Shown here piece by piece: positions 8,037 to 13,685 of a stretch of 13,685 bases of DNA. Below the pieces are notes generated by a model that ran no database searches, was not told the origin of the DNA, and was given only the letters and a program-made list of their open reading frames with translations. The translations under genes were made by a program, and so were the position numbers. Location of the stretch: contig JAFSYZ010000014.1 of NCBI GenBank assembly GCA_017455785.1, positions 1 to 13,685 on the forward strand, read 5' to 3'. Source of the DNA: Candidatus Methanomethylophilaceae archaeon (GTDB lineage: Archaea; Thermoplasmatota; Thermoplasmata; Methanomassiliicoccales; Methanomethylophilaceae). Within the stretch, counting starts at the first letter, position 1. Each line of letters begins with the position of its first letter.

Positions 8037-9872
8037 TCAACGGAGCATGCGCACCGCTGGGCATATTTCTAGACATTTACGGCAACCGTTGCATTTCGAT
8101 GCATCTAAGTGAATGCCCTGGTCCTTGAATGTCAATGCGGACCTCTTACAGATGAATATGCATCCCGTGCATTCAAGACAATGTGTGGCCATCAGAGAAA
8201 TATTGAAGATGTCGTCCGCTTTTGAACGAATGCTGCCCTTGTCCCCGTTGATAGCCTTTATCCTTCCATCCCGGGAGATGATCATGTCTCCAACAATTAG
8301 CGAATCCCCGTCCATGCGACCCTTCATCCTGACGATCGGTAGCAACGGCAGTAGTCTGGATGGATCGAAAGGCCTCCCTGAGTACAGGAAATCACCGTCA
8401 TAACGTGTGTTATAATGGGGGATCACCTGTTTTGATTCGATCTCTGCTTGGATATCAGGTCCGACATCGTTTATACGGTCAGGGAGTCTGCGGTATCTCC
8501 AAAGCCTCTTATCGAACCAAACCTGGGGCATTTCCATCCGTTCACCATACTCATTGATGCATTCCTCCCACCGTACAGCGACAGGATCCGTCCATTTGTA
8601 TTGAAGGTGACTCGTCAGAGGCGAAACGGGACAGAGATAGCAGCCTATACGGTCTGATCCTTCCTCGTACAGCTTGTTGTAAGGTGCCTTCTCTCTGGTC
8701 AGGAACATCCATATGTGGAGGGCATTCCATTCCTGAACAGGCGATGCGCATAATTGATTCGGTACCGATGGATTCTTCCATTCACTACCGACGGACATCC
8801 TCATAGTACCCTCGTACCTACGCTGTCCGATGAACGTCAATGATTCCCCTCCGATCATTTGCGACAGTATGTAGAACGGGATGAGCTGATGGACCTTACA
8901 GCACCATCTGAAATCGACCGATGGGGGACCTAGACGCTCGATGTTCCTATATAGGGCATCCTCGGGTATGCCATATGTGATTATCTCCAATCCGTACTTT
9001 TTGGCTATGCCCTTCACAAGACCCGATGACCCGCAATCCATATGCGTGTCTGCATAGATGATCTTAGGTCTGAGACCTGCCTTGACCACCAACAACAGCG
9101 TTGCCAGGCTGTCCTTCCCGCCCGAAAGTGATACGGTCATCGGTATCTTGGGGTGCTTCTTCGCCACCTTGCGTACGAATGATACCGACTTTTGAACGGC
9201 CCTATCAAGGAAAGGTCTGTTGAGTGCAATAGTCTCCTCCCAAGTATGACCTTTCGCCGGAGGACATGATGAAGCTTTGACAGTGAGTGTGTTCCTGACA
9301 ACGATACCGCTGTCCGCCTCCATCATCACCCTGCCGTTCATGGATGCCTTTCCGATGGAGACAGTCCTACCGCCATCATCGATTATGAACACAACATCCC
9401 CTTTCACGATATCCGGATCGGCGGAGATCACATCGGAAGCTGCCAGTCCCTTCTGTCTCCTTGACATGGAGATGCCACGGGATGTGACAGAGATCTTCTT
9501 TCTCTGTACTTTTTCACTCATCAGTGAGGCGGCCTTGGCACTCGGTTCGAATGACCATTTGCCCTCATACGCATAGTAGTCCCCGAGGTCGCATCCGTCA
9601 CTTATGACAGTATATCCCACATCCTTCTTGAAAGCGATACCGAACAGAATTACACGATCGTCCGGGACCATGGCATCGAAAGAACCTTCACCATACGATT
9701 CGTCCACCGTCTTTTTCAGATTCCTACGGTCATAAGGGAAGGCGGGACGTATATCGAAAGGATAATTGATCCTCGGAACCTGACCGTGACATACAGGACA
9801 GGTATCAGAATCAAGGATCGCCAGATTACATTCGTGACACCAGGACAGAACGGAAGGACCGAGGGGCTTCAT
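8037..9872 (-). CDS. APS/PAPS-reductase-like protein with zinc ribbon and C-terminal ferredoxin (copy 1)
   Basis: This 611-residue protein belongs to the PAPS-reductase superfamily. Domains in order: zinc ribbon (C12, C15, C25, C28), a middle region including a PUA-like stretch (about 125-205), a nucleotide-binding domain with SGGKDS (250-255), then two dicluster-ferredoxin cysteine sets (C565, C568, C571, C575 and C594, C597, C600, C604). C324-C325 and C411/C414 match the CC...CxxC signature that holds the [4Fe-4S] cluster in APS reductases, with GQRRYE and the PYN...IGCYLCP context also matching. The family's catalytic C-terminal ECG(I/L)H motif is absent, so sulfonucleotide reduction is not assured. 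A thiol- or sulfur-transfer role is equally possible. It is cytoplasmic, with electrons presumably supplied through the ferredoxin. It is divergent from a full-length paralogue across 92 bp. The ATG is supported by a TATA-like box 28 nt upstream. Confidence 0.86.
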   Translation of the reverse strand: MKPLGPSVLSWCHECNLAILDSDTCPVCHGQVPRINYPFDIRPAFPYDRRNLKKTVDESYGEGSFDAMVPDDRVILFGIAFKKDVGYTVISDGCDLGDYYAYEGKWSFEPSAKAASLMSEKVQRKKISVTSRGISMSRRQKGLAASDVISADPDIVKGDVVFIIDDGGRTVSIGKASMNGRVMMEADSGIVVRNTLTVKASSCPPAKGHTWEETIALNRPFLDRAVQKSVSFVRKVAKKHPKIPMTVSLSGGKDSLATLLLVVKAGLRPKIIYADTHMDCGSSGLVKGIAKKYGLEIITYGIPEDALYRNIERLGPPSVDFRWCCKVHQLIPFYILSQMIGGESLTFIGQRRYEGTMRMSVGSEWKNPSVPNQLCASPVQEWNALHIWMFLTREKAPYNKLYEEGSDRIGCYLCPVSPLTSHLQYKWTDPVAVRWEECINEYGERMEMPQVWFDKRLWRYRRLPDRINDVGPDIQAEIESKQVIPHYNTRYDGDFLYSGRPFDPSRLLPLLPIVRMKGRMDGDSLIVGDMIISRDGRIKAINGDKGSIRSKADDIFNISLMATHCLECTGCIFICKRSALTFKDQGIHLDASKCNGCRKCLEICPAVRMLR

Positions 9873-9892
9873 ACCTTCTATATCTATTAGAC

Positions 9893-9900
9893 ATTATTAA
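9893..9900 (-). promoter_or_regulatory. TATA-like box of the minus-strand reductase-like gene
   Basis: On the minus strand TTAATAAT starts at 9900, 28 nt before the ATG at 9872. It is weaker than the other boxes but has the same spacing. Confidence 0.45.
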
Positions 9901-9934
9901 CAGTATCCGACAGGCACTGAATACTATGGCAACA

Positions 9935-9942
9935 ATCATATC
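9935..9942 (+). promoter_or_regulatory. Weak TATA-like box of the plus-strand reductase-like gene
   Basis: ATCATATC matches TTTATATC at six of eight positions and starts 30 nt before the GTG at 9965. With the box at 9893-9900 it would make the 92-bp gap a compact divergent promoter region. Confidence 0.3.
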
Positions 9943-9964
9943 ATAAGTAGCCTATGTCCTTTTC

Positions 9965-11875
9965 GTGTTCCTTAATCTCGGTAAAAACTGTCTATTCTGG
10001 TGTCGCAACTGCAACATGGCAGTGGTTAGTTCGAACAAATGCCCGAGATGCGGCTCCAAGGCAGAAGAGGTGAAAGCATCCAATCCTGCGGACCTGAGGC
10101 CCGCTTTCAAAAAGGAGACCGAATTGATCCGGAATCTCGTTGATGAAAAATATGGGAGAGGATGCGGACATGACCTGATACCTGATGACCGCACCGTCAT
10201 CATGAATGACAACTCACGTGGCAAGAACTCCGTGGAGATAATCGTAGACGGAAAGATCGTTGGCGTGATGCGGTTCAAATACGATATGAAGTGGCACATC
10301 AACCTCGATCCTCCGGGTTTCGAGATGATCGCACATCATATGGTCCGCTACCGTGTCGTTGCCAATCACAGCGGTTTATTCATGCTGAAGAAGCATAACA
10401 ACCTGATGGTAAAAGGCGTATCCGAATGTGACAAGGATGCGGCGATCGATGACAGAGTCGCTGTATTCTCACCAAAGGGAGATCTCATATGTACTGGAAT
10501 ACTGCGCATCTCCCCTTCCGAGATCGGTAATGCTGAACGCGGTGTCTTCGTTAAGGTGAGGGATTGGTACATCAAAGGCAGTATCGATAGGAGCAGATCG
10601 ACCAATTGGGAACAGACGGTCAGATGGAACTCCAAGATGATGGAACGGATGGTGAAAGAGGCCACATCCTTCATGAAGAAGATGATCAAGGAACATCCGA
10701 ACATCCCTTATGCAATTTCATTCTCAGGCGGTAAGGACAGTCAGGTACTGGTGATGCTGTCCAAGGATGCTAAACTCAAACCCACTATCGTCTTCGCCGA
10801 TACTGGATTGGAATACCCGGAAACAGTGGAATTCGTCAAATCCTATGTCAAGCGTAATAATATGAAGCTGATCGTTGCGGAGGCCTCCTTCGAATCGTTC
10901 CTCAATAATATGAAAACGTTCGGCCCACCGGCAGAAGGTTACAGATGGTGCTGCAAGACCAACAAGCTCAGTGCCATTGCGTCTGCGGAATCTGAGGCCT
11001 TTCCCAACGGATCCCTCCAGTTCATTGGACAACGCAGATATGAGTCTCTGAATAGGATGAGGAACGGAAGGGTCAGTACCAATCCGTGGATGATCAACCA
11101 GATATCCGCATCTCCGATCCAGGAATGGAACGCCCTCCATGTCTGGATGTACATAACGTTGAGGAAGGAACCTTTCAACCCGAAATACGCAGAAGGTATG
11201 CCCCGCATCGGATGTATGCTCTGTCCTTTCATGTCGATCTCCGAGATAGAGATGAACAAAGGTACCTCGGAAAAGTTCGACAGGTGGTATCAAGGTATAG
11301 TCGATTATGGAAAATCCAGAGGTATGCCTGAGGAATGGGTGAAGTATCACTTATGGAGGCACAGAGAGCTTCCGATGGAAGTCTACGATGAGGTGGGGCC
11401 GTTATGCGGGAAAACATATGAGGAACTCACCAAACGTACCCTTCCTCCGGTTAAGGAACCATTGAAGATCAATATCCAATCAGGATACTCACCATGTGTA
11501 CTGGGCTACAGCGTTGAAGCCGGACTCTCTCGTCCTGTCGATATAGCCAGATTGCAAAAGTTCGCTAAGATATTGGGAAAGGAGACCGCCTTGGAAGAGG
11601 GTATGTATGTGTCCATCGGAAACCTCACGGTCTATGCAGAGGGGGCCATAATATCCAAAGGTGATGACCTCAAGGATGTGAAGAGGGCGATACGTTCCGT
11701 CTTCGAACTTCTGGTCAAATCCGAGGAATGCTGCGGATGCAGACAATGCAGTTCCAGATGTCCCACTGGTGCCTTGACTATGGTCTCCGATAGGGTCGAG
11801 ATCGACCCATCCAAATGCATCTCGTGCAGAAGCTGTTTCTGTATGTGTCCCGCACTGAAGTATTCAGCGGAATAA
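9965..11875 (+). CDS. APS/PAPS-reductase-like protein with zinc ribbon and C-terminal ferredoxin (copy 2)
   Basis: This is a 636-residue paralogue of the divergent neighbour with the same domain order: zinc ribbon (C13, C16, C26, C29), a variable middle region, nucleotide-binding SGGKDS (254-259), APS-reductase-type cluster cysteines C329-C330 and C417/C420, GQRRYE (355-360), and two ferredoxin cysteine sets (C589, C592, C595, C599 and C618, C621, C624, C628), both followed by Pro. The catalytic ECG(I/L)H tail of true APS/PAPS reductases is missing. In the stretch where copy 1 has EEC (436-438), this copy has no Cys, so the two may differ in chemistry. The GTG start is the only good one: an in-frame TAA lies at 9944-9946, and the zinc ribbon then begins at the same distance from the start as in copy 1. 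Sulfur or redox metabolism is likely; the exact substrate is unknown. Confidence 0.86.
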   Translation: MFLNLGKNCLFWCRNCNMAVVSSNKCPRCGSKAEEVKASNPADLRPAFKKETELIRNLVDEKYGRGCGHDLIPDDRTVIMNDNSRGKNSVEIIVDGKIVGVMRFKYDMKWHINLDPPGFEMIAHHMVRYRVVANHSGLFMLKKHNNLMVKGVSECDKDAAIDDRVAVFSPKGDLICTGILRISPSEIGNAERGVFVKVRDWYIKGSIDRSRSTNWEQTVRWNSKMMERMVKEATSFMKKMIKEHPNIPYAISFSGGKDSQVLVMLSKDAKLKPTIVFADTGLEYPETVEFVKSYVKRNNMKLIVAEASFESFLNNMKTFGPPAEGYRWCCKTNKLSAIASAESEAFPNGSLQFIGQRRYESLNRMRNGRVSTNPWMINQISASPIQEWNALHVWMYITLRKEPFNPKYAEGMPRIGCMLCPFMSISEIEMNKGTSEKFDRWYQGIVDYGKSRGMPEEWVKYHLWRHRELPMEVYDEVGPLCGKTYEELTKRTLPPVKEPLKINIQSGYSPCVLGYSVEAGLSRPVDIARLQKFAKILGKETALEEGMYVSIGNLTVYAEGAIISKGDDLKDVKRAIRSVFELLVKSEECCGCRQCSSRCPTGALTMVSDRVEIDPSKCISCRSCFCMCPALKYSAE

Positions 11876-11895
11876 ACGATTACCATATTGTCAAA

Positions 11896-11904
11896 ATTAT
11901 ATAT
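11896..11904 (+). promoter_or_regulatory. TATA box upstream of the structured-RNA region
   Basis: ATTATATAT sits in an AT-rich patch 20 bp after the stop of the reductase-like gene. With the 27-29 nt spacing seen at the coding genes, transcription would start at about 11918-11926, at or just inside the first hairpin of the RNA region. Confidence 0.45.
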
Positions 11905-11990
11905 TACGTCGAATTCCACCAGGGGGTATCGCCCCCTGGCCCGCCAATAAGGCGGCGTGGTGATGACGGCCTATCGCTAGGCCGAGTGTC

Positions 11991-12079
11991 GTACGGATGT
12001 GTGATTTTTGGTCATACCCCTGTAGGAAATACGGCTTGCGCCGTATGCGCCGGATGGCGCGGACACCCTACTTCCGTAC
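11991..12079 (+). repeat. RNA module 1
   Basis: Outer stem: GTACGGA (11991-11997) with TCCGTAC (12073-12079), 7 bp. Hairpin: GTGTGA (11999-12004) with TCATAC (12012-12017), one G-U pair. Inner stem: GTAGG (12022-12026) with CCTAC (12067-12071). Inside it are a hairpin of ATACGGC/GCCGTAT (12029-12046, loop TTGC) and a hairpin of GCGCC/GGCGC (12047-12060, loop GGAT), followed by GGACAC. Both junctions are compact, with 0 to 4 unpaired bases between helices on most sides. Confidence 0.65.
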
Positions 12080-12134
12080 CGATAGTTGACCCCGCCTGGC
12101 GAGAGTGGCGCGAGGCGCCACTCCCCTAGGAAGT

Positions 12135-12224
12135 GATAGATGTATGATCCCTTACGGGAACAGCTAAACGGGATAACGGCTTTGACGCCGTGTGCGCCGG
12201 ATGGCGCGGACACCCCGATCTATC
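12135..12224 (+). repeat. RNA module 2
   Basis: Outer stem: GATAGAT (12135-12141) with ATCTATC (12218-12224), 7 bp. Hairpin: TCCC/GGGA (12148-12159, loop TTAC). Inner stem: CGGG (12169-12172) with CCCG (12214-12217). Inside it are ACGGC/GCCGT (12176-12191, loop TTTGAC) and GCGCC/GGCGC (12194-12207, loop GGAT), then GGACAC. The last hairpin and the GGACAC strand are the same as in module 1. Confidence 0.65.
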
Positions 12225-12266
12225 CGGGACTGCATTGTTCTACGCCGCCCACATCGCTGAGAACGG

Positions 12267-12355
12267 TATGACAGACGCTCCCGTGGTGGGAGAACTGTAA
12301 CGGGGAGGACGGCTTGCGCCGCTGCGAATTAACGCGGACACCCCGATCTGTTATG
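12267..12355 (+). repeat. RNA module 3
   Basis: Outer stem: TATGACAGA (12267-12275) with TCTGTTATG (12347-12355), 9 bp including two G-U pairs. Hairpin: CTCCC/GGGAG (12278-12292, loop GTGGT). Inner stem: CGGGG (12301-12305) with CCCCG (12341-12345). Inside it are CGGC/GCCG (12310-12321, loop TTGC) and GCG/CGC (12324-12335, loop AATTAA), then GGACA. The G-U pairs would be A-C mismatches on the opposite strand. Confidence 0.65.
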
Positions 12356-12399
12356 AACGAACATGCACTGCCGTGGTGGCAGCACATGTTATGATGCAC

Positions 12400-12475
12400 C
12401 TCATGATAGCACGCGGTGTGCTGCAATGGTGCAACGGCTTACGCCGTGCGCGAACGCGGATACACCAACCATGAG
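12400..12475 (+). repeat. RNA module 4
   Basis: Outer stem: CTCATG (12400-12405) with CATGAG (12470-12475). Hairpin: AGCAC/GTGCT (12408-12422, loop GCGGT). Inner stem: TGGTG (12427-12431) with CACCA (12463-12467). Inside it are ACGGC/GCCGT (12434-12447, loop TTAC) and GCG/CGC (12448-12457, loop CGAA), then GGATA. This is the shortest and most diverged copy, but every helix of the other modules is present. Confidence 0.63.
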
Positions 12476-12560
12476 AACTATCGTCACTAAGTCATCGTGT
12501 TCGGAATCACACCGAACCCACGGTACCAAGTCTCCGAGCCTTTAACAGGAACGGTCGACG

Positions 12561-12762
12561 ACATATTCGTGGTGAATTATGTGTAATACTTGGCAATCCT
12601 CATTATTCAATGCGAGTATATATTTTGTTCCCTACATTTTTTTTCCGTACGATTCAACTTTTCGATCTACTCACCTGTCTGATGGCAATCGATCCTATAG
12701 ATACAATCCTTTTGGGACATTAATTCAATATATTATCTTATTTGTGATAATTGCCACGATAA
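12561..12762. other. AT-rich intergenic spacer
   Basis: No gene is supported here. The base composition drops sharply in GC compared with the RNA region on its left. It holds a TATA-like stretch at about 12616-12625 and a run of eight T's at 12637-12644 that could end the upstream RNA. At 12685-12693 lies one arm of a 9-bp inverted repeat whose partner (12762-12770) borders the transposase remnant. The 71-codon open frame across it has no family features. Confidence 0.5.
12637..12644 (+). terminator. T8 run, possible archaeal terminator of the structured RNA
   Basis: Archaeal RNA polymerase often terminates at T runs without a hairpin. This run of eight T's is the first long one downstream of the structured RNA. 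Its use is unproven. Confidence 0.35.
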
Positions 12763-12770
12763 TCGATTGC
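12685..12770. repeat. 9-bp inverted repeat pair at the edge of the transposase remnant
   Basis: GCAATCGAT (12685-12693) and ATCGATTGC (12762-12770) are exact reverse complements 68 bp apart. The right arm sits where transposase-like coding begins, so it could be a remnant insertion-sequence end or a chance repeat. Confidence 0.25.
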
Positions 12771-13685
12771 GATTGGGAATGTACTTCTTTCTGAGGCATT
12801 CTTCAGGAAATACGGGTTGGACAGGGTCATTTCCGATCTGAAGACCAAAGGTATCGATCTTTCCAAACTTGCAGAGTTGATGGGGCGTACAAGCTCGGTG
12901 ATAACATCAGCATATTCAAGGCACATGAATTCATCATGGAACCGGCATAAGAGACCGGTTCCGTCTTGATGAATTCAATGTGAAGACGTTGTACCGTGCT
13001 GTGGAGAGATTGGGGCAGAACAGGGAAAGGATAGTCGCTGCCTTCAGGCAGCGCATCCTTTCCGAGTACGGTCAGCAGATGTCGGATGTTATCTTCGATT
13101 GGACATCCCTGGTGTATTTCGGATACAAGCCCCAATTGGCAATGAGGGGGCATTCCAAGGATGGACATCCGGAGGAGTGCCAGATGACCATCGGTATTGC
13201 ACAGGCGGCGAAGCCCCTGTGCATCCCCATAGGTCTTACTGTAATGCCGGGGAACACCCATGATTCCAAGCATATGGTGCAATCCTATGCCCAGGTGAAG
13301 GATGACCTCAGGAAAGATACCAATATGATATTCGATGCGGGGGCCAACTGCAAGGATGTGCTTGATCGGATCGTTCTGGATGGTAACAATTTCCTGACCA
13401 GGAAGAAGCTGAACAAGTCCGATGACAAGCTTTTCCGGACATTCTCCGAGGACACGTGGGAATGTGTGGACAGGGAAAGAGGGGAGTACTGTCTGAAGAA
13501 GAAGTTCCCTTCAAGAGTGAACTACTACTTCTTCAGCCGGGAGCTGTACGATCCCAATATGGCGGCAAGGAAGAAGAAGGCCGACAGGCTGTACCGCGAA
13601 GCGGTCAGCCTGCAGGCAGATCTCGACAAAGGGAAGAAACTGAAGAAGAGGTACGAGATAGGTAACGACCTGATAGAAGCGCACA
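12766..13685 (+). pseudogene. IS1634-like (DDE) transposase remnant: 5'-truncated, frameshifted, runs off the window
   Basis: Three reading frames joined end to end read as one transposase. Frame A (about 12766-12885) encodes FFRKYGLDRVISDLKTKG and LSKLAELM. Frame B (12885-12947) encodes AYKLGDNISIFKAHEFI and ends at TAA 12948-12950. Frame C (about 12950 to the edge) encodes RDRFRLDEFNVKTLYRAVE, then DVIFDWTSLVYFGY with the first catalytic Asp, KDGHPEECQ, GLTVMPGNTHDSK, and IFDAGANCKDVLDRI with the second Asp. This order and these motifs match the IS1634 group of DDE transposases. The third acidic residue would lie beyond the window. No start codon or usual N-terminal region is present, because a TAA at 12760-12762 precedes the coding homology. 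Two frame changes (near 12885 and 12948) make it inactive unless rescued. Family assignment is from memory of motifs. Confidence 0.75.
12926..12977. repeat. 52-bp near-perfect inverted repeat inside the transposase remnant
   Basis: TGAATTCATCA (12926-12936) pairs with TGATGAATTCA (12967-12977), and GGAACCGG (12938-12945) pairs with CCGGTTCC (12955-12962). That gives 19 paired positions around a 9-nt loop, with a 1-nt/4-nt internal loop. The second frame break of the transposase falls in or beside the loop. Confidence 0.6.

Larger units (their letters stand above)
11919..12560 (+). ncRNA. Large structured RNA with four tandem nested-junction modules (unrecognised)
   Basis: No convincing gene lies here. 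Instead the region is dense in helices. Leading hairpins: 11919-11926 with 11932-11939 (8 bp), 11941-11945 with 11951-11955, and 11967-11973 with 11978-11984. Four modules then follow (11991-12079, 12135-12224, 12267-12355, 12400-12475), described separately. A linker hairpin comes after each module: 12103-12111 with 12115-12123 (9 bp, GAG loop), 12237-12241 with 12260-12264, 12360-12372 with 12378-12390 (11 bp, CA/CA internal loop), and 12496-12504 with 12512-12522 (9 bp, CC bulge). Equivalent stems differ in sequence between modules yet still pair, which points to selection on structure. G-U pairs in modules 1 and 3 favour the plus strand. The ends are uncertain: the promoter suggests a 5' end near 11918-11926, and a T8 run at 12637-12644 could terminate. 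Its role is unknown; I match it to no RNA family I know. Confidence 0.68.

Noticed and set aside
10724..11350. A 208-codon open frame on the minus strand
   Set aside because: It lies fully inside the plus-strand reductase-like gene, whose motifs are unambiguous.
11815..12129. A 104-codon plus-strand open frame running from the ferredoxin end into the RNA region
   Set aside because: It is out of frame with the ferredoxin gene, and its extension is made of hairpin-forming GC-rich sequence. The pairing evidence explains the region better than a protein.
11991..12224. Modules 1 and 2 considered as tRNA-like because of 7-bp outer stems
   Set aside because: The internal layout is one hairpin plus a second nested junction, with no T-arm or anticodon-arm signatures and no CCA end.
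11991..12475. Tandem palindromic repeats considered as a CRISPR array or integron attC array
   Set aside because: The modules are 76-90 nt with nested variable stems rather than identical short repeats with spacers. There are no attC-type core sites and no cassette genes between copies.
11977..12545. Several 60-80 codon frames on both strands of the RNA region
   Set aside because: Their translations repeat the CGGC/GCGCC elements without protein-like character, while stem changes preserve base pairing rather than codons.
12579..12794. A 71-codon AT-rich open frame before the transposase remnant
   Set aside because: It shows no motif, no good initiation signal, and a phenylalanine/isoleucine-rich composition expected of AT-rich noncoding DNA. 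It also overlaps the transposase remnant in another frame.

Overview
The window looks archaeal. Four genes have a TATA-like box (TTTATACC, TTTATATC, TTTATATT, TTAATAAT) whose first base lies 27 to 29 nt upstream of the start codon, which fits archaeal promoters with leaderless transcripts, and no clear Shine-Dalgarno site decides any start. Several features together suggest a host-associated methanogen of the Methanomassiliicoccales (Thermoplasmatota). These are a BspA-type leucine-rich-repeat surface protein, APS/PAPS-reductase-like proteins fused to ferredoxins, and secreted proteins with an Asp-Ser/Thr-Asp-Ala/Ser signature just after the signal segment. The lineage is an inference from gene content, not a proven assignment.

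Layout from left to right. Positions 15-3259 hold two tandem, overlapping MscS-type mechanosensitive channel paralogues, each with a signal segment and an extracytoplasmic beta-rich domain. Positions 3414-4592 encode an unrecognised surface protein with a signal peptide and a C-terminal membrane anchor. It has its own promoter and ends in a UUCG-loop hairpin followed by a T-rich run. Positions 4689-5639 encode a purine nucleoside phosphorylase carrying an N-terminal membrane anchor, which is unusual for a normally cytosolic enzyme. Convergent to it, positions 5646-8003 (minus) encode a 785-residue BspA-like LRR surface protein with a C-terminal anchor. Positions 8037-9872 (minus) and 9965-11875 (plus) are a divergent pair of paralogous multidomain proteins: zinc ribbon, central region, APS/PAPS-reductase-like domain with a CC...CxxC cluster signature, then a two-cluster ferredoxin.

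The most striking part is the gene-free stretch 11908-12560. It contains four tandem copies of a nested RNA fold, each 76 to 90 nt long. In every copy an outer stem encloses a hairpin and an inner stem, and the inner stem encloses two further hairpins followed by a near-invariant GGACA/GGATA strand. The outer and inner stems differ in sequence between copies but keep their pairing, and G-U pairs favour the plus strand. A linker hairpin follows each module, and three more hairpins precede the first. I do not recognise this RNA and consider it the best candidate for an undescribed element. The window ends with an AT-rich spacer and a 5'-truncated, twice-frameshifted IS1634-like transposase remnant (about 12766 to the right edge).

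Functionally, the left two thirds is cell-envelope biology: channels, surface proteins and an anchored nucleoside-cleaving enzyme. The right third is redox/sulfur-type enzymes, a structured RNA and insertion-sequence debris.
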